Shown: positions 25,035 to 37,750 of the stretch, piece by piece | Position numbering within the stretch: the first letter of the stretch is position 1 | How the letters are laid out: every line of letters begins with the position of its first letter | DNA from: Erythrocercus mccallii | Lineage: Eukaryota; Chordata; Aves; Passeriformes; Dicruridae | Assembly: GCA_013397435.1 (NCBI GenBank) | Contig: VZRG01000764.1 | Span: 186,001-250,000 of the forward strand | Length of the DNA stretch: 64,000 nucleotides | Direction of reading: 5' to 3' | Translations under genes and position numbers: made by a program | Notes under the pieces: generated by a model | The model's input: only the letters and a program-made list of their open reading frames with translations | Told to the model about the DNA's origin: nothing | The model's database searches: none

Positions 25035-25145
25035 GAAGCTGCTTAAATGTTTTTTTGGTTAGATCCACCAAATAGTATCTTTAGTACAGACTGGGCTTAA
25101 GTGAACATAAGCAATGAAACTGAGATTGGAAAATTTTGGTGGATA
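25035..25145. repeat. Diverged direct repeat, copy A
   Basis: This matches copy B at 25366-25480 through the ordered words AAGCTG, GTTAGATCCA, AATA-T-TCTTTAGTACAG, GAGCTT/GGGCTT, AGCAATGAAA and ATTTTGG. By eye about two thirds of bases agree. It may be a copy of an old unnamed interspersed repeat or a local duplication. Confidence 0.6.
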
Positions 25146-25365
25146 TGGGATTATATCTATTTTGAAGTTGGTTTATGGATTACTTTCCAAGAAAAGCCCA
25201 TATAAACAGAACCTTGGATGGAGTTGTTGCAGTAGACATATTACAGTCGATACTTTAAGCTAAAGCTTGATAGATATGATTTGTGAAAGTCAACATTTCT
25301 GCTAGTCTTTCTATACAATGTCAAAACTCAAAATGCAAACATCTATTACTCATTGAAGTAAATGG

Positions 25366-25480
25366 AAAAAGCTGTGGCTTCATGCATTATTAGTTAGGTC
25401 CATAAATAATTTCTTTAGTACAGGATGAGCTTTAGTAAGTAAAGCAATAAAAACTTGAAAATAAGAGATTGTTTTGGAAT
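25366..25480. repeat. Diverged direct repeat, copy B
   Basis: Partner of copy A, about 335 bases downstream and in the same orientation. It begins at AAAAAGCTGTGGCTT and runs through GTTAGGTCCAT, TTCTTTAGTACAGGATGAGC and AGCAATAAAAA to GTTTTGGAATCC. Confidence 0.6.
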
Positions 25481-26119
25481 CCTAAAATACTGAGACACTG
25501 CAATTGGATGCTTAGGAGATGCCATTATTGCTTTGAGCAATTAACAGTCGTGAATTATTAATATCTTCCTTTCCTTTGAATAATTAGAAAAACAACAGAA
25601 AGAGCAATATATGCAATTTTGTATTTTTGGCCTGTCAATAAGGACATGTTTTGAACATGTTACTTAGATTAAGTGCTCTTTATATTGATAAGATCAACTC
25701 CGATTTTACATATCCAATATATTTTATACTTTCCACCATCTTTATACTTGTCTACCTAGACAATAACCATGTAAATACAAATCATATTTTTTGTGACCAT
25801 TTAAAACAAAAACATTTTTACTTTTTAAAACTAAAAGGTTTTGTTTGTAGCCACTTGTTCTAAGTTATCAGACCCACACCTCTGCAGTGTTTTTGTGCCA
25901 TGTGTACCAGCTGTTATTATTGCTGTGGTGGTGGGTCTTCATTACTAAAATATTTGTAAGAGTTGCAGATACTCCTCAAAATCACCTTTAGCTTTCATAC
26001 CATTTCCCACTACTTGAATGCAGAAATTTTTCAGAATATTTTTTCTTTTGTTATTGAAGATGGCTTGATTCTATGGAAACTGTTAGAGTTTTTATATATT
26101 TGTGAGAATTATTTCATAT

Positions 26120-26670
26120 CCACCCTCTTGCCAGCCATTCAGGCGAGCAGGGAGTGGTCAGAGGGTCATTTGGAGGTGATTTAAAGGAGCTGATTAAGCA
26201 GTGCTCACCTGGGGTATGAAATCTTACCAGGATACTCCCTGAACTAATTCATCCCTCTAATTATTACCCACTGCTGGTTTTCCAGTTAGGCAGTGATGAG
26301 ACAGACAGGAAGGCCACCAGGATAATCAGAAAGGACTTCAAGGCTGTGTGTTGATTGGCTGACGGCACAGGCGTGCAGGTGGTGTTCTGCTCAGTTCCTT
26401 TGGTAGCAGGGATGAATGATGAAAGGAACAGGAAAACCCACATCACCAATAAGGGACGTAAGGGCTGGTGCAATCACTGGAATTTTAGTGTCTTTGATCA
26501 TGGGACAATTTTTACAGCATCAGGCCTGCTAGAGTTGGATGGGCTTCATCTGTCTAGGAAGGACAAAAGGATTCTAGCCCATGTGTTTGCAGGGCTGATT
26601 GAGAGAGTTTTAATCTAGGTTTGAAAGGGGAAGGGGATAAAACCAGGGTCTCCAGAGATGAGTTGAAAAC
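26120..26670 (+). mobile_element. CR1 LINE ORF1 fragment with esterase-domain end
   Basis: This is the C-terminal part of CR1 ORF1, the accessory protein with an SGNH-type esterase domain. An upstream frame gives RIIRKDFKAVC, followed after a stop by an open stretch at 26355-26618. That stretch contains VQVVFCSVPLV (a central strand), FSVFDHGTIF, and near the end SGLLELDGLHLSRKDKRI with D62 and H65 forming the DxxH catalytic motif of block V. It closes with AGLIERVLI and a stop, matching the usual end of CR1 ORF1. The following bases ('tttgaaaggggaaggggataaaaccaggg') match the CR1 spacer between ORF1 and ORF2. The 5' part and ORF2 are absent, which is unusual because most CR1 copies keep their 3' end. 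It is a dead fragment with a stop in ORF1. Confidence 0.85.
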
Positions 26671-26901
26671 CAAGTTTTATACACCATTATCATGTGATTT
26701 ACATATTTCTCAAAAGTCTATATGTGATCTAAACTGGTATCACACTAGGCAAGTCCATAAAAATTGATTTAAGGACAACTAAAGCTTTTGTTTATGTAAT
26801 TACAGTATTTTATTTTCTGTTAACTTGTTTTGGTATAATGTATTTACAAAATATGACAGAATTGAATACATACAGGTTAAAAGGAATAAAAGAAAGATCA
26901 G

Positions 26902-27007
26902 AAAAGTAGTACAAACAAATTATGGAATAACTACTATTTGTACTATTATAATAATAGTAGTACAAATAAATAATGGAATAAGTAGTACAAACAAATAATT
27001 GGAATGC
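26902..27007. repeat. AGTAGTACAAA tandem repeat with inverted segment
   Basis: The word AGTAGTACAAA followed by TAAATAATGGAATA-like sequence occurs three times, starting at 26905, 26956 and 26981 (basic unit about 25 bases). Between the first two lies an inverted copy (CTACTATTTGTACTATTAT), giving an imperfect hairpin around 26931-26969. Confidence 0.8.
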
Positions 27008-29224
27008 TATATACAAACAGACATAGAATATAATAGAAAAAATATTATTCATAAACCAAGCAGAATTATACAGAATTCTTAAGGTGATATTTTTAACAAT
27101 AGCTGTTAGAATAATTTTTGTGGCTGATTCAGTTAGTTACTGATGACACAACCTTGTTCTATTTCTCGTTTGCATCACAGTGAAGAATAGGCCTTTGCAT
27201 CTCTTACAAAGCTATCAGTTGAGCGTGCATTTCACTTGTGAGCCATAAAGTAGTTTTTGAATTGTTAATGTCTTATGAAATGTCAGTATGATGAATTGTC
27301 TTTTGAAAGATGTAGCAATGTCAACTTTAGACAGACACAAAGCAGCACAAAGCTGCACAACAGTATTTGCATAATGTTTTGCCATCAAACAATACTTTAA
27401 ATTCAAGCATTAAAAACATGGAGCAAATCGAATTCAAGGTTTATTAAAGCTGGACTAGATTCTGTGTGAATATCTGAAATATTGTCATTTGTTTTACATC
27501 GTTATTGCAATCACATAAACGATATGTTTCAAATTATTCTTGACTCTGCAATATCTCCTATGGCTGAAAGTTTTGATATTAATTACTAGCCAGTTCATTA
27601 ATTGTATATATAGGATTTTTCCGTGACAGACAAAATTCATTCTCATTATTCTTTAACAAGTAATGAGTCTGCAGTGAAAAAGGTTGGAGTCTCACCAGCA
27701 GAAATTATGACTAGTCCAGCCAATTGCATCAGGAAGACGTTGTGTGTTCAGTGGCCACAAGAGAGGAAAATTCTTGGGTTTTTCTGTGCTCAAGAATCTG
27801 TGGTTACTGGGCAGCTGGAAGAGTTTGGATGTGTCTGAGCCTGCTTACTGGCAATCTCTCTGACAACACAGATTTCCACACTCTTAAGAAAGAGGGAAAC
27901 CTTAATCCTGGAGCAATTTAAAGGATAATGTGGACAATTACATGGTAGGATTCAACAATAGATGCCAAATAGATAGTTTTTACATTATGAAGGTATAAAC
28001 TGTAGAATTTATCTGCAAAAGCCTTGATGAGGTGAAAAAAAAAATTCTATTAATACAGGCAGGAGAAATATTGAGTAAACTAAAATGATATTTAGCTTGC
28101 TTATTTTAGTCTATGATCATCAAGTTCCAAACATCCCCTTGGCAATATAGATTTTCTCACAAAGAATCTAGCTAAAGATCCTCTGTATGTTTTATTCCCC
28201 AGTAATTGTTGAAGACTGGGTCTTGAGCTCAAAGTGATGTCTTTGAATCCTCCAACTAGGCAGCACATATAATATTAAGGATATGTAGCCCCAGATTAAT
28301 AAATAGAAAACCAGTAGAGAAGGAAGTTTACATTTTTTTCAAGTAGAAGTTTTATGAATAACTTGAGATTAAGCCTTCTCTTCCAATTAAAACAAAAAAG
28401 CACAAAAACAAGCAAAATCTAATAAAAGGAAGGTAGTTTTAAATATTTGAACTTAGGATATGTAGACCAATTTCAGACCAGTGTTTTTGCCCCAGCCTCA
28501 AAATCATTGTTCAAACTTGCTGAATAATTTAGAAGACACTGTACACTGCAGTGTTAATGACACCAGCATCTATATATCTTTGGTTGTAAGTGAACAGCAA
28601 GTTATTTTCTTACTTGTTGATCTCAATTCCCTTTTAGGTAAAATTCAAGGAATGGCTTAACTGCTTTTGTGTCCTAATTGGTTCATGTGTCTGCCTCCAA
28701 AATTATTTTTTTTTTTTGTCAATAATTAGGCAATTGCAATTGCAATCGTGAAAGTGCATTTTTTTTTTCTTGTAGTTCCAGTTGGACTGTTTTGGAGCAT
28801 TAAAGCAGCATATTTGGGAGGCATATATTCCTTTTATAGAAACACGGATCCCTCTTAAAGTACAGTCCAAGAGATTCTAATTTTTTCCAACTAGAAATGG
28901 TTCCTAGAAGACTTAAAAGAAACTGTGATTTCATTGCATGGGGGTGAGAGGGTATGTTTACAGAAAGGGGAATGAGTAAAGGGTATATAATAAACTTTTA
29001 ATTTCAACTGTCTACAAGAAAAAGACCTCAGATTTTCTCTAGAAATTGAAAATAATGTTAAAAGCTTCAGCATCTAAATATCTATTAAGACTTTACATAT
29101 GTAGTAAACCCTATTTTATTAAAATTATTGTAAAACTATTTATATGTCTAACAGTCCAAGCCTCTTTATGATACCAACCATATTATTTCTTTACAATCTC
29201 TGATAAACACCTGATATTTTAAAT

Positions 29225-29242
29225 AAAAAAAAAAAAAAAAAA
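29225..29242. repeat. Poly(A) run, 18 bases
   Basis: Uninterrupted A run in AT-rich DNA, with no retroposed sequence recognised. Confidence 0.95.
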
Positions 29243-31114
29243 GAATGAAATAATAGTGCAGTGGTAATAATATAATTAACAAACTGATGATAAATTTTTC
29301 ATTTTGGAATATTTATAGCTAACATAACTTTCAAATTACATGCTAGGCAGAAGACAAAAAAAAATAGTTTTAAAAATATATATAAATAATTATTACATTG
29401 CTTCACCACCATGAAAATCTTTTATATGGAAAATACTTTCTTAAAGTTGTTCTTTTGACTATATCTCTATCTTGTTATGAATTTATATGTCCCAAACCTT
29501 TTGTTGCCTGTGAGGCTGTAGCCTCCAGAGGGCTATTATCATACATAGTTACAGAAATGAAGCAGTTTTTCACAAAATCTTTTTTCCACAGTACTATTAC
29601 ATTGTTTAACACAACTATGTCACCTACTTGCCTCAGCAATAAAAATCTTAAAATTATCTTACTTCTGTATAATTCTTCCTGCTATTTCTTACAGCAAAAA
29701 GAATAAGCTTTTTCTGAAGGTACAAGTGAAATCCATCTAAAACCACTAAGCCTAGTTGTAAATTTAAAGATGCAGAAGTTTCAGGTTTTCTGCATTCTTT
29801 GTTCTATGCCATTCTTCAGTGTATAAATTCCATTGTTTTGATGTGCTATAGTTCATGTCAGTATTGAAAGCATAAATACATGTGAATATTCCTCTAATAT
29901 CTGAACTTTATTGAAATATTTAATTAAGCATGAAAAAGGTATTTAAAAGACACTCTAATCACTTCACTTCTAAGAATCTCTTCTTAATTCCTGCTTTATT
30001 GTTAAGATAGCCAGCAAAAGAAAGCAGATAGAGCTATTGGTAGATTCTTAAATTACTTACAGTATGGCTTAATTCAAAACCCCAGATCTTTCATCTTATT
30101 TTCATTAACAATGAAATGCACCAGTTAAGTTCCAGTAATAATATTGTGAATTTTAATTTTAAATATCTCATTGATTATAAAAGCATATTAGAAATAAAAG
30201 AATATCATATGATGATAACTTTCCACTGTGCAAAATCTTCAACAAATTTCATTAGCATATGTTAAAAGGATAAAATGAAAAGGCCAAGGAATGTTTGAAC
30301 AAACAAGTATGTACCATTGAATATGTCTGAGAAAAAGGCATTCCTTGTAGGAATTTTGTTTGTATTATCTCCACTGACCACTTAATACAAAATTAGGACT
30401 AATTCCAGGATGATGGGACTTTTGCTTACAGTTGAAAGCAATCGTCACTGGATAAAAGTGTGTGAACCTCTTTGCTCTTCAGCTTTGCTCATCTTGAATT
30501 TCTGCTACATTGAGACACAATCTCAGGTATGAAAACTGAGATATTGGAAAAGCACTAAGTATTCCTTATGCTGTCCTCAGCAAAAGCCAACAGAGAATCC
30601 TGTCAAAATGCACTTCTTTCCAGTGTGTATAAATGAGTCAAAAGAACTCATGACTTCAAAAAGACCCTGTTCCACCAAAGCAAAGAGGGATAAATTTCCT
30701 GCCTTCACTGGCATGGGGGGAACCAACTCCACATCCATTGCCTTATCACTCTGAAATATACTTACTAAGAAAAAATTGACCCCCTGAATCTTATTTGTGA
30801 CAGATACTGTATACCTGACACAATCTGAGTTTAGTCTCCAAAGACAATATATATTTTACAGAAAAATGGAATTAAACAACTAAAAAAATATAACATTTCT
30901 ATTTTGAGTCCTGGGTAACTCCTAAGCAGGGCAGTAAGAATTCCATTTAAAAGTAGCAGGGAAAGGAAAGAAATACATATGGCTTGCAGCTTGGGAGAGT
31001 CAATACAGTATGCCATGTTTCCCAATGTTTTCCTTTCATTCTGAGGCAGAATTTAAGGCTTTGGTGGATAAACTTTTCATGGAATTTCAATGCAATATGT
31101 GTGTTATTTGAATA

Positions 31115-31205
31115 GCTCCAGATGGAAGGGTCTGACAATGATAATTTAGTCTACCTACCTGACCACTACAGCACTGCCCAAATTTAAAGCATGCCATGGC
31201 CTTGT
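31115..31205 (-). mobile_element. Probable decayed CR1 3' tail, antisense
   Basis: The order 'agatggaagggtct.acaatgataatttagtctacctacctgacc' followed by 'gccatggccttgtgcagc' parallels the antisense CR1 3' UTR (TGGAAGGGACCT, GATCAT-TAGTCCAACC, then CAGGGCCTTGTCCAGC). It is diverged and short, so the call is tentative. Confidence 0.5.
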
Positions 31206-34200
31206 GCAGCATCACATTGGAGTAAAATGTAGCATAGGAAGTTAGAGTTTATTAAAATCAGTTGCAAGTCAGATGCAAAAGAGAAAAAAAAATCCCAGAA
31301 AAATGTAGTGAACCCCATTTTTTCATATTAAAAATAGAAAAATCTTAGCTATTTAAGAGAGCCATATTACAATGTATAGCCTTGGAACTTAGTTACAGGA
31401 GGTTATACATATTCTCTTATACAGTGTTGGATATAGAATTAAATCAACCTTTGAGTAGTATTTTATTTTATAGTGATTATAAAGTTTTTAATTGTTCAGT
31501 GGCCTAAATGATGACAAGAAATGAATGTAAAAAGGAATCAAAATAATAATTCTTTGAATGCTTGATCTCAATTTTAGTTTTAAGGTTCTTGAAAATATAA
31601 CTGCACGTGGTATCATTGCTTGATCTGGAGGCTACTTAACTAGGATTTTCCCAATTACCTATCTCAGCATTAGCTGTGAGGAAAACTGAAACTCTGAGTC
31701 TTGCTTGTGTAAAATTAAGAAACATTCCTCATGCATCTTAAGCATGTTGAATATTTATTATAACTGCCATAGAAAACTGTCTAGAAGATAGTCAGGGCTA
31801 GTGTCAAAGAACATACACTTCTGTATCAAGTACACAGCTGAACTAGTTTTAAATTCACTGTATTTGTTACACTATACTGAGTGCGCTGATGTCCTTCTAT
31901 AGCTTTATTCCTGTCACCAAGCAGCTATGTGAGAATGAAGGAACAAAGTACATTAAAGTGGTTTCTAAACAAAGAATCAAAGTGGAATGGAATGCAAAAT
32001 GACATTTGCTTTTACTATAAATAATCTTCATTCTACTTGGAGTCTGCATTATCTGGTGAGGTGGTAGCACAACCAAGAGACTGGGTTCTTAGGGAAATGA
32101 TTGTTATGGGATGGGTTTCTGAGCTTTACTAGAATATCATTAAGCTATATACACATCTCTTAATGGTAATTCAATTTTACTTTGTTAGAAATAAATCTCA
32201 ATTATGAAGCTTATGCACTACTTGTATAGCACTTAGAAAACCTCTGTGTAACAAGAACAATCAAAGACCTATTTTATAAGAGGAGAAAGAGGATAAAACA
32301 GAAAACAAAAATCTGTCATAAATTTGTTGCATACAGAATAAATGGTGATAAAGCTCAATCCTTTATTATTACTGTTTGAACTGAGACAAAACCCAATTTC
32401 ATTCAGTTACAGAAAATAATTGGCATTGTATCAAGAAAATTGCTACCAACATAAATCACTAAAGAGAGCATCATTATTCAATTAAAAATGTACAATATAA
32501 CTTCTTAAAACTGACCAGCAGTGACTGTGCTTTCTTACCTTTTTAAATGCAAAAGTCATAAGAAAAAATGTCTTATGTTTAAGAACATAGTAAAATTAAT
32601 TAGTGAATATAGATTTTTTTCTGATCCGTTACTACGCAGTAATAATTCAGTGAAAGAGGATATTAGTGTGTCCCCTTGCCCCTCCATCCCCATCTTTTTC
32701 TGACTACAAATACAGTAAAGTCATAGGAAGTGTATGTTTTATATGGGGAGATAAGTTGAGGAGTTGCCTAGCAACAACATCTGTGTCATTTTCCCTTCAG
32801 TATGTAGTATGCATCCGTGTCTAGAATGCCATCTATCTTCATTAGACCTAAGCAATTTAGGTTGTCAAGTCTCTAGTGACCATTAGATATCTGATAACCA
32901 TATCTTTTGGGGTCAATCAGATGCACTTACAAGCAAAATAGAAACAGCAGAAATCCTCTATCCTATATTTCCATATTGTGGTATCCTTTGCATTGGAGTA
33001 TTGCCTCCCACTTTGTTGGTCCCTATTTTTGTAGGTATCCATTCAGTAAGCTGCAAGAACAGAAAGTGAAGACCAAGCCTTTATTATCAATTTTCTTTAT
33101 AACAGTGGCATTGTCTTAACTATGACTGTCTTATCACAGCTGCACCTCTTGCATTTAAGAAAAATTTCTTAAGATACTTTTTTTCATTGTATCACCCAGT
33201 AAGTCTGAAAAACTCATTAAAGTCACTAAATGCAGCATTGGATCACTATGTACACAATTTCACCTTATTTGAAAAATAAAATAAACAATACCAATTATCA
33301 ATATAAAAAAACAAGCAAAAACCCACTACTCCTCCACAAAAAAAAAAACAAACAAACCCAAACACACAGCAAAAAATGCAGACTTCAAACTCATAAAACA
33401 ATGACAAGAAAACCCTATATATGTTTCTATATGTTTATATTCAAGCATATGTATGTATACCAATATATCTACTTATATATATACATTCACATATGTATCT
33501 GCATATGTACATAAGCCCCATTGACATTTCTGCCTCAAAATTGTGCTGCAGCTGCAGTACAGATATTAGCGACTATGCCACAATCATCTTACAACAATTT
33601 ATTCCTCTCCAGAAAAAAACTGCAAACCATTGAAAAGGTTTCTGAGGTGATGTAGAGTACACTAACTCATATTCCTAAGATTTAATAAAATCCTTACATA
33701 AATGTTTACATTATGAGGTGTTTCTTATGCTTTGATCACTTATATCTAGGTTGCAAACCTTAATGCATCAGATTACTTAGAAGCAGTGCTTCTAACTAGG
33801 ACATATGTCAAAGGATATAGAGAAATATCAAGAGACTTAGACCTTCTTGGATGGGGAGGGGAAAAACAGTTTATTCTAATTTAACCTGACCCTTTTATCC
33901 CTATTGAATATAATTCTGACAAAAGAGAAAATCTAAATAAAAATATCAATGCTAACCATTTAAATACTGCTGACATATATGTGAAAATGAGTTATTTTTC
34001 TTTATTTCTTCAAAGTGTATTGTGAAGTGTCACAACAGGTAAATGGAAACTGAAAATTTTTTTCTTTAAAATAACTTCACCTTACTTGCACATACTATGC
34101 TTATTGAACTTAGTGAACAGCATGGGTGTGTGTCTAGATTAAATATCTACATACATACATGTATACACATATATTTAAATTAATCTTCTATTAAGGCAGA

Positions 34201-36189
34201 TGGAATTTTAATGTATGGATTTCCTTTATTCTAGTGATTCATCTTTTTTTTCATCACCACCAAGAATCATTATGCTGACCTCATAATATAACACTGTGAC
34301 CAAATGCTGAACTTCTTTTATTATTATTGTTACCCAGTTGGTATCTTAGACAAGCAATTGATGGCTTTTATTAACAATGTCAAGATTGTGGAAGGATTAG
34401 CCAAATGGATTTTTACTTCATCTTTCATTGCTGTGATTGTTTTTTCATGGATTATTTGTGAATAAAGATCAGAGTATTCTTCCAAATCCTTAAATTGAAA
34501 ACTTAAAAAAACCCTGCAAACAAAGAGCAGCTAATCAGATTACACAGTAAATGTTGTTCTTAAGAAGATTATGGTTCAAATTCCTGATTGAATATGCAGC
34601 TAGAATATGGAATTTTGTTTCTATAACTTTATATTGTCCTGAATACTAGGAGACCATTTCTTGACATCAAAAGGGATAGCCTTTAGAAGTTCCTTGGTAT
34701 TGACCTGTGACAGGTCAAGAAATAGCTTTAACAAACACAGTCATTTTGTAGTAAGGAAATCTCTAGCCTAAGTCTTGCATTACTATGACTTCTTACTTTG
34801 ATTTAAAAACATATTCAAGTTACAAAGCAGAGAGAGATTTACAGTTTTCATTTGGAAATGGGATTAGAGAAAATTAAAAGAGTTATATTAAAAAATGTAA
34901 ATTATTTGTATTAAACAGTATGCAACACTTAAAACAACATAATTTAGAAAACTAGAATAGATGACCATGTAGTGGTTGGCATAATTTTAGTACAGAAATA
35001 AGTCATATTAACAAAATTACAAATTAATTTTGTCTTTATTTTGTCTCTCCATTTCATAATTTTGTCAAAATTTTAGGCAATACCTGTGAATCAGGTATAT
35101 GATTATTGACTACAGTACTGCTGAGTATATTTAGTGACTTGAGTAACAAGTTTTATTGACAGGAATATTTAATTGTGCATGCTAAGGAATGTTTGTGCAC
35201 ATAAAAATGATCAGTGTTCCCTTAGTTTTACTCTTTTGCCTCAAAAAATAATAAATACAAACCAATTTTTTTTCTTAAAGTTGATGTTTAATTTTTTCTT
35301 AAGCTCCAATTTCACAGGAACACTTGTGTTCTCAGCCATACGTGACTACAACCTCTGATCCATGAGACACTGAGTGCAACCTCTGTGACTGAATGTAGAT
35401 ATCTAGCAACATCTAAATGCTTTGCCTGGTCTGAACTCCATTAGTTATTACTGAAGAAGAAAAATCTTCTCTGGATGTCATAGGTTCAGCCCAATGTGAA
35501 TATCTATGATAATTTAAGGTCTGTAAAACGGTATCTGAAATGATACGTTTGACTCCCTCAATTTTTTGTTAACAAATGTTTTATAACATTTTTGTGTTCA
35601 TAAAATTTTAATATTAAGGAGGAAAATGTTATTTATGAATTTTTTCAGTTAAGGAATTGGAGAAGAAAAAACCTAAATCTACAGTTGGCTGCAGAATTTA
35701 TGATTATTTCTGATTTTCACTTTACATGAGCTAAGTGAATATATGTTGGCTGCCATTCTTACTCTGCAACAAGTAAGCTATACTCATGGTATCCTACTTT
35801 TTTATACTCTGGATGCCATAGAAAGAGAATTTCAGTATGCCATCCAGATGCATATTGTGTTTGATTAACAGAGATCTGATGGGATGAAGATAAAGACTGT
35901 AGGAAATAACAGAAATGATCCAGATGTATAAATATCCACATATATAAATATCCTTTGCTTTCCCTAACTTAGCAATAAGTTAACATGGCTGTTCCACTGA
36001 GCTAGGCAGAAAACTGAAACTGTTAATTCTGATCCTTTGGCATCAGAAGGTATTAACTTGTTAATGCGATATAAGAAAACACCTATAGAAATAGAGAAAA
36101 ATAGTGCTTCCTTTCTTTTTCAAGTAAGTTAGACAATGATAAATGTCAGTGTTTGCATAACAGATTGAAATACTAACAGACTATATGTC
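31206..36189. other. AT-rich intergenic DNA
   Basis: No gene or clear repeat. Around 33420-33510 and 34147-34178 there are ATAT/ATGT/ACAT-rich stretches that look like decayed microsatellites. Open frames in this stretch follow those repeats or are short. Confidence 0.5.
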
Positions 36190-37750
36190 TGTTTGGTATG
36201 AGTACTGAGAAAACAATAATAAACTGTGGAGAGATTGTAAAACAACTGGATGAATGGTCATGGGGAAGCTACTTAGTTGTTCATGAGGAGGCGGGGCAAC
36301 TGTCTCCTCTGCTGAACAAAAATTTACTTTTCTTTTGTGGATTCGTGTTGAGCCTTATTGTAAGAGGTGGAAGTCAAAATGGCAGATGGGTAATCTGGAC
36401 TTCAGTAAATAAGCCTGTAAAATTAGGTTATAGGTGAAAGCACCTGCTTTGTTGAGGTTGTCTGATAATCATGGGTTTTTTCAATGCAAAAGGGAGTAAT
36501 AAGTTAAAGGGGGCAATGTTAAATAAAAACACAGAGCAATATAAACATATTAAACAGCAGGGGATAACAGAAATAATGGCAGAGTCCAAAGTCCAGAGTT
36601 AGTTATTGGTAGACCTTTACAAAATCCCAGAGCTGTAGAGAAGGCCATGTGATTTTTGCAACTGAAAAGAAAGAGAAAATAAAATGGACTTGAGGATTTG
36701 GGAATTTTTAGGGGGTCTGTGAAGCTCTGCAAAGTTTTTAAGGGATTATTTAAGGGTAGGTGATCAGGGATATAGAGGGTGCCTATTCCATGTAAAATAC
36801 TGCATGTCGGTACATTTGTCTGACCAAGTCCTGCATCTGATCATGTCTCTTACCTTCTAAAATCCTTTCTTAACTCTCTTTTCATATAATCTCACCTGTT
36901 CTGTGCAAATGAGCACTGCAGAGACTCGTGCCAGCTACTGGGTGAGGTTAGTGTGAGTTGGTGTCAGTGCACAGGGTCCACCCAGGGCATAGGCACCCCA
37001 GGGGTGCTATGCTGACAGAGGTAGGAGGGGTCTCAGTGGCAGCAAATGAATTGGTTTGACAGTCTGCCAGAGGGGAGACAAAAATGCATGTGCCGCAAAA
37101 ACACCTACTGGGAGGGGCTGGCTTGACTGGGATGAATGAGGGCCTCAGCACTGACTCTAGAAGTGCAACTGTAGCTCACAGCCCCTGTGCCTTGTGCTGC
37201 CTGTTGAAGTGGAAAAGTATTTTGCTTTCTCTAAACTAGTATATTGTGCAGTTTGCTAGCAAACCTCAAGCAGGACAAGCTGGGAGTAGTCCCAAGGTAT
37301 CAGGTAGGCAGTGGACCTGTCTGTGTAAACCTGCCTTTAGGTAAGTCCTTATAGTGGACTTATATGTTAAGGAAACTTCCCTGTCCATCTGTCCAGGAGC
37401 CACTCTGGCAGACACACTGGCACCACCTAAGCTAGGACCCTTTCACATTTGTGCCCCCCACACTCACATAGTCACACCAGGTTTCCTCACCAGCTTGGCA
37501 CCAGCTTTCCATAGCAGAGTCTCAGATATCTTGATCCTTAAAATGCTTTAATCTTGGTGCAATAACTAAATACAAAATAAAATCCTAAGCTGGTGCCTCT
37601 GAGAAGGGACCTCAAACAAAGGAGCCCCTGTGTTCGTTTACCCTCACAGTCTAAGCCTGTTAAAATTCAGCTCCACATCTCTGTCTGGTCACCTGACTTT
37701 TTCTACCAGTTGCCATCTTCCACACTGAGAATTGTTTTCAATAATTGGGA
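36190..37750. other. GC-richer unclassified segment, possibly an old retroelement
   Basis: Base composition rises clearly above the surroundings, mainly from 36900 to 37720, with many CCACC, CAGGG and GGTGCC words and long homopolymers mostly absent. An AATAAA-like stretch at about 37575-37583 is followed by TAAGCTGGTGCCTCTGAG, which has the look of an LTR or primer-binding-site neighbourhood, but no paired LTR, target-site duplication or retroviral protein motif could be found. The frames (79 codons at 36198, 67 at 36948 on the minus strand, 65 at 37354) match nothing I know. It might instead be unique regulatory DNA. Confidence 0.3.

Larger units (their letters stand above)
24567..26119. 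other. AT-rich DNA containing a diverged duplication
   Basis: No gene is visible. The main feature is a pair of related segments at 25035-25145 and 25366-25480, listed separately. Confidence 0.5.
26671..31114. other. AT-rich intergenic DNA
   Basis: This contains the small tandem repeat at 26902-27007 and an 18-base A run at 29225-29242. The portion 27620-27930 is a little richer in G and C, but neither frame nor family could be recognised. The rest shows nothing. Confidence 0.5.
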
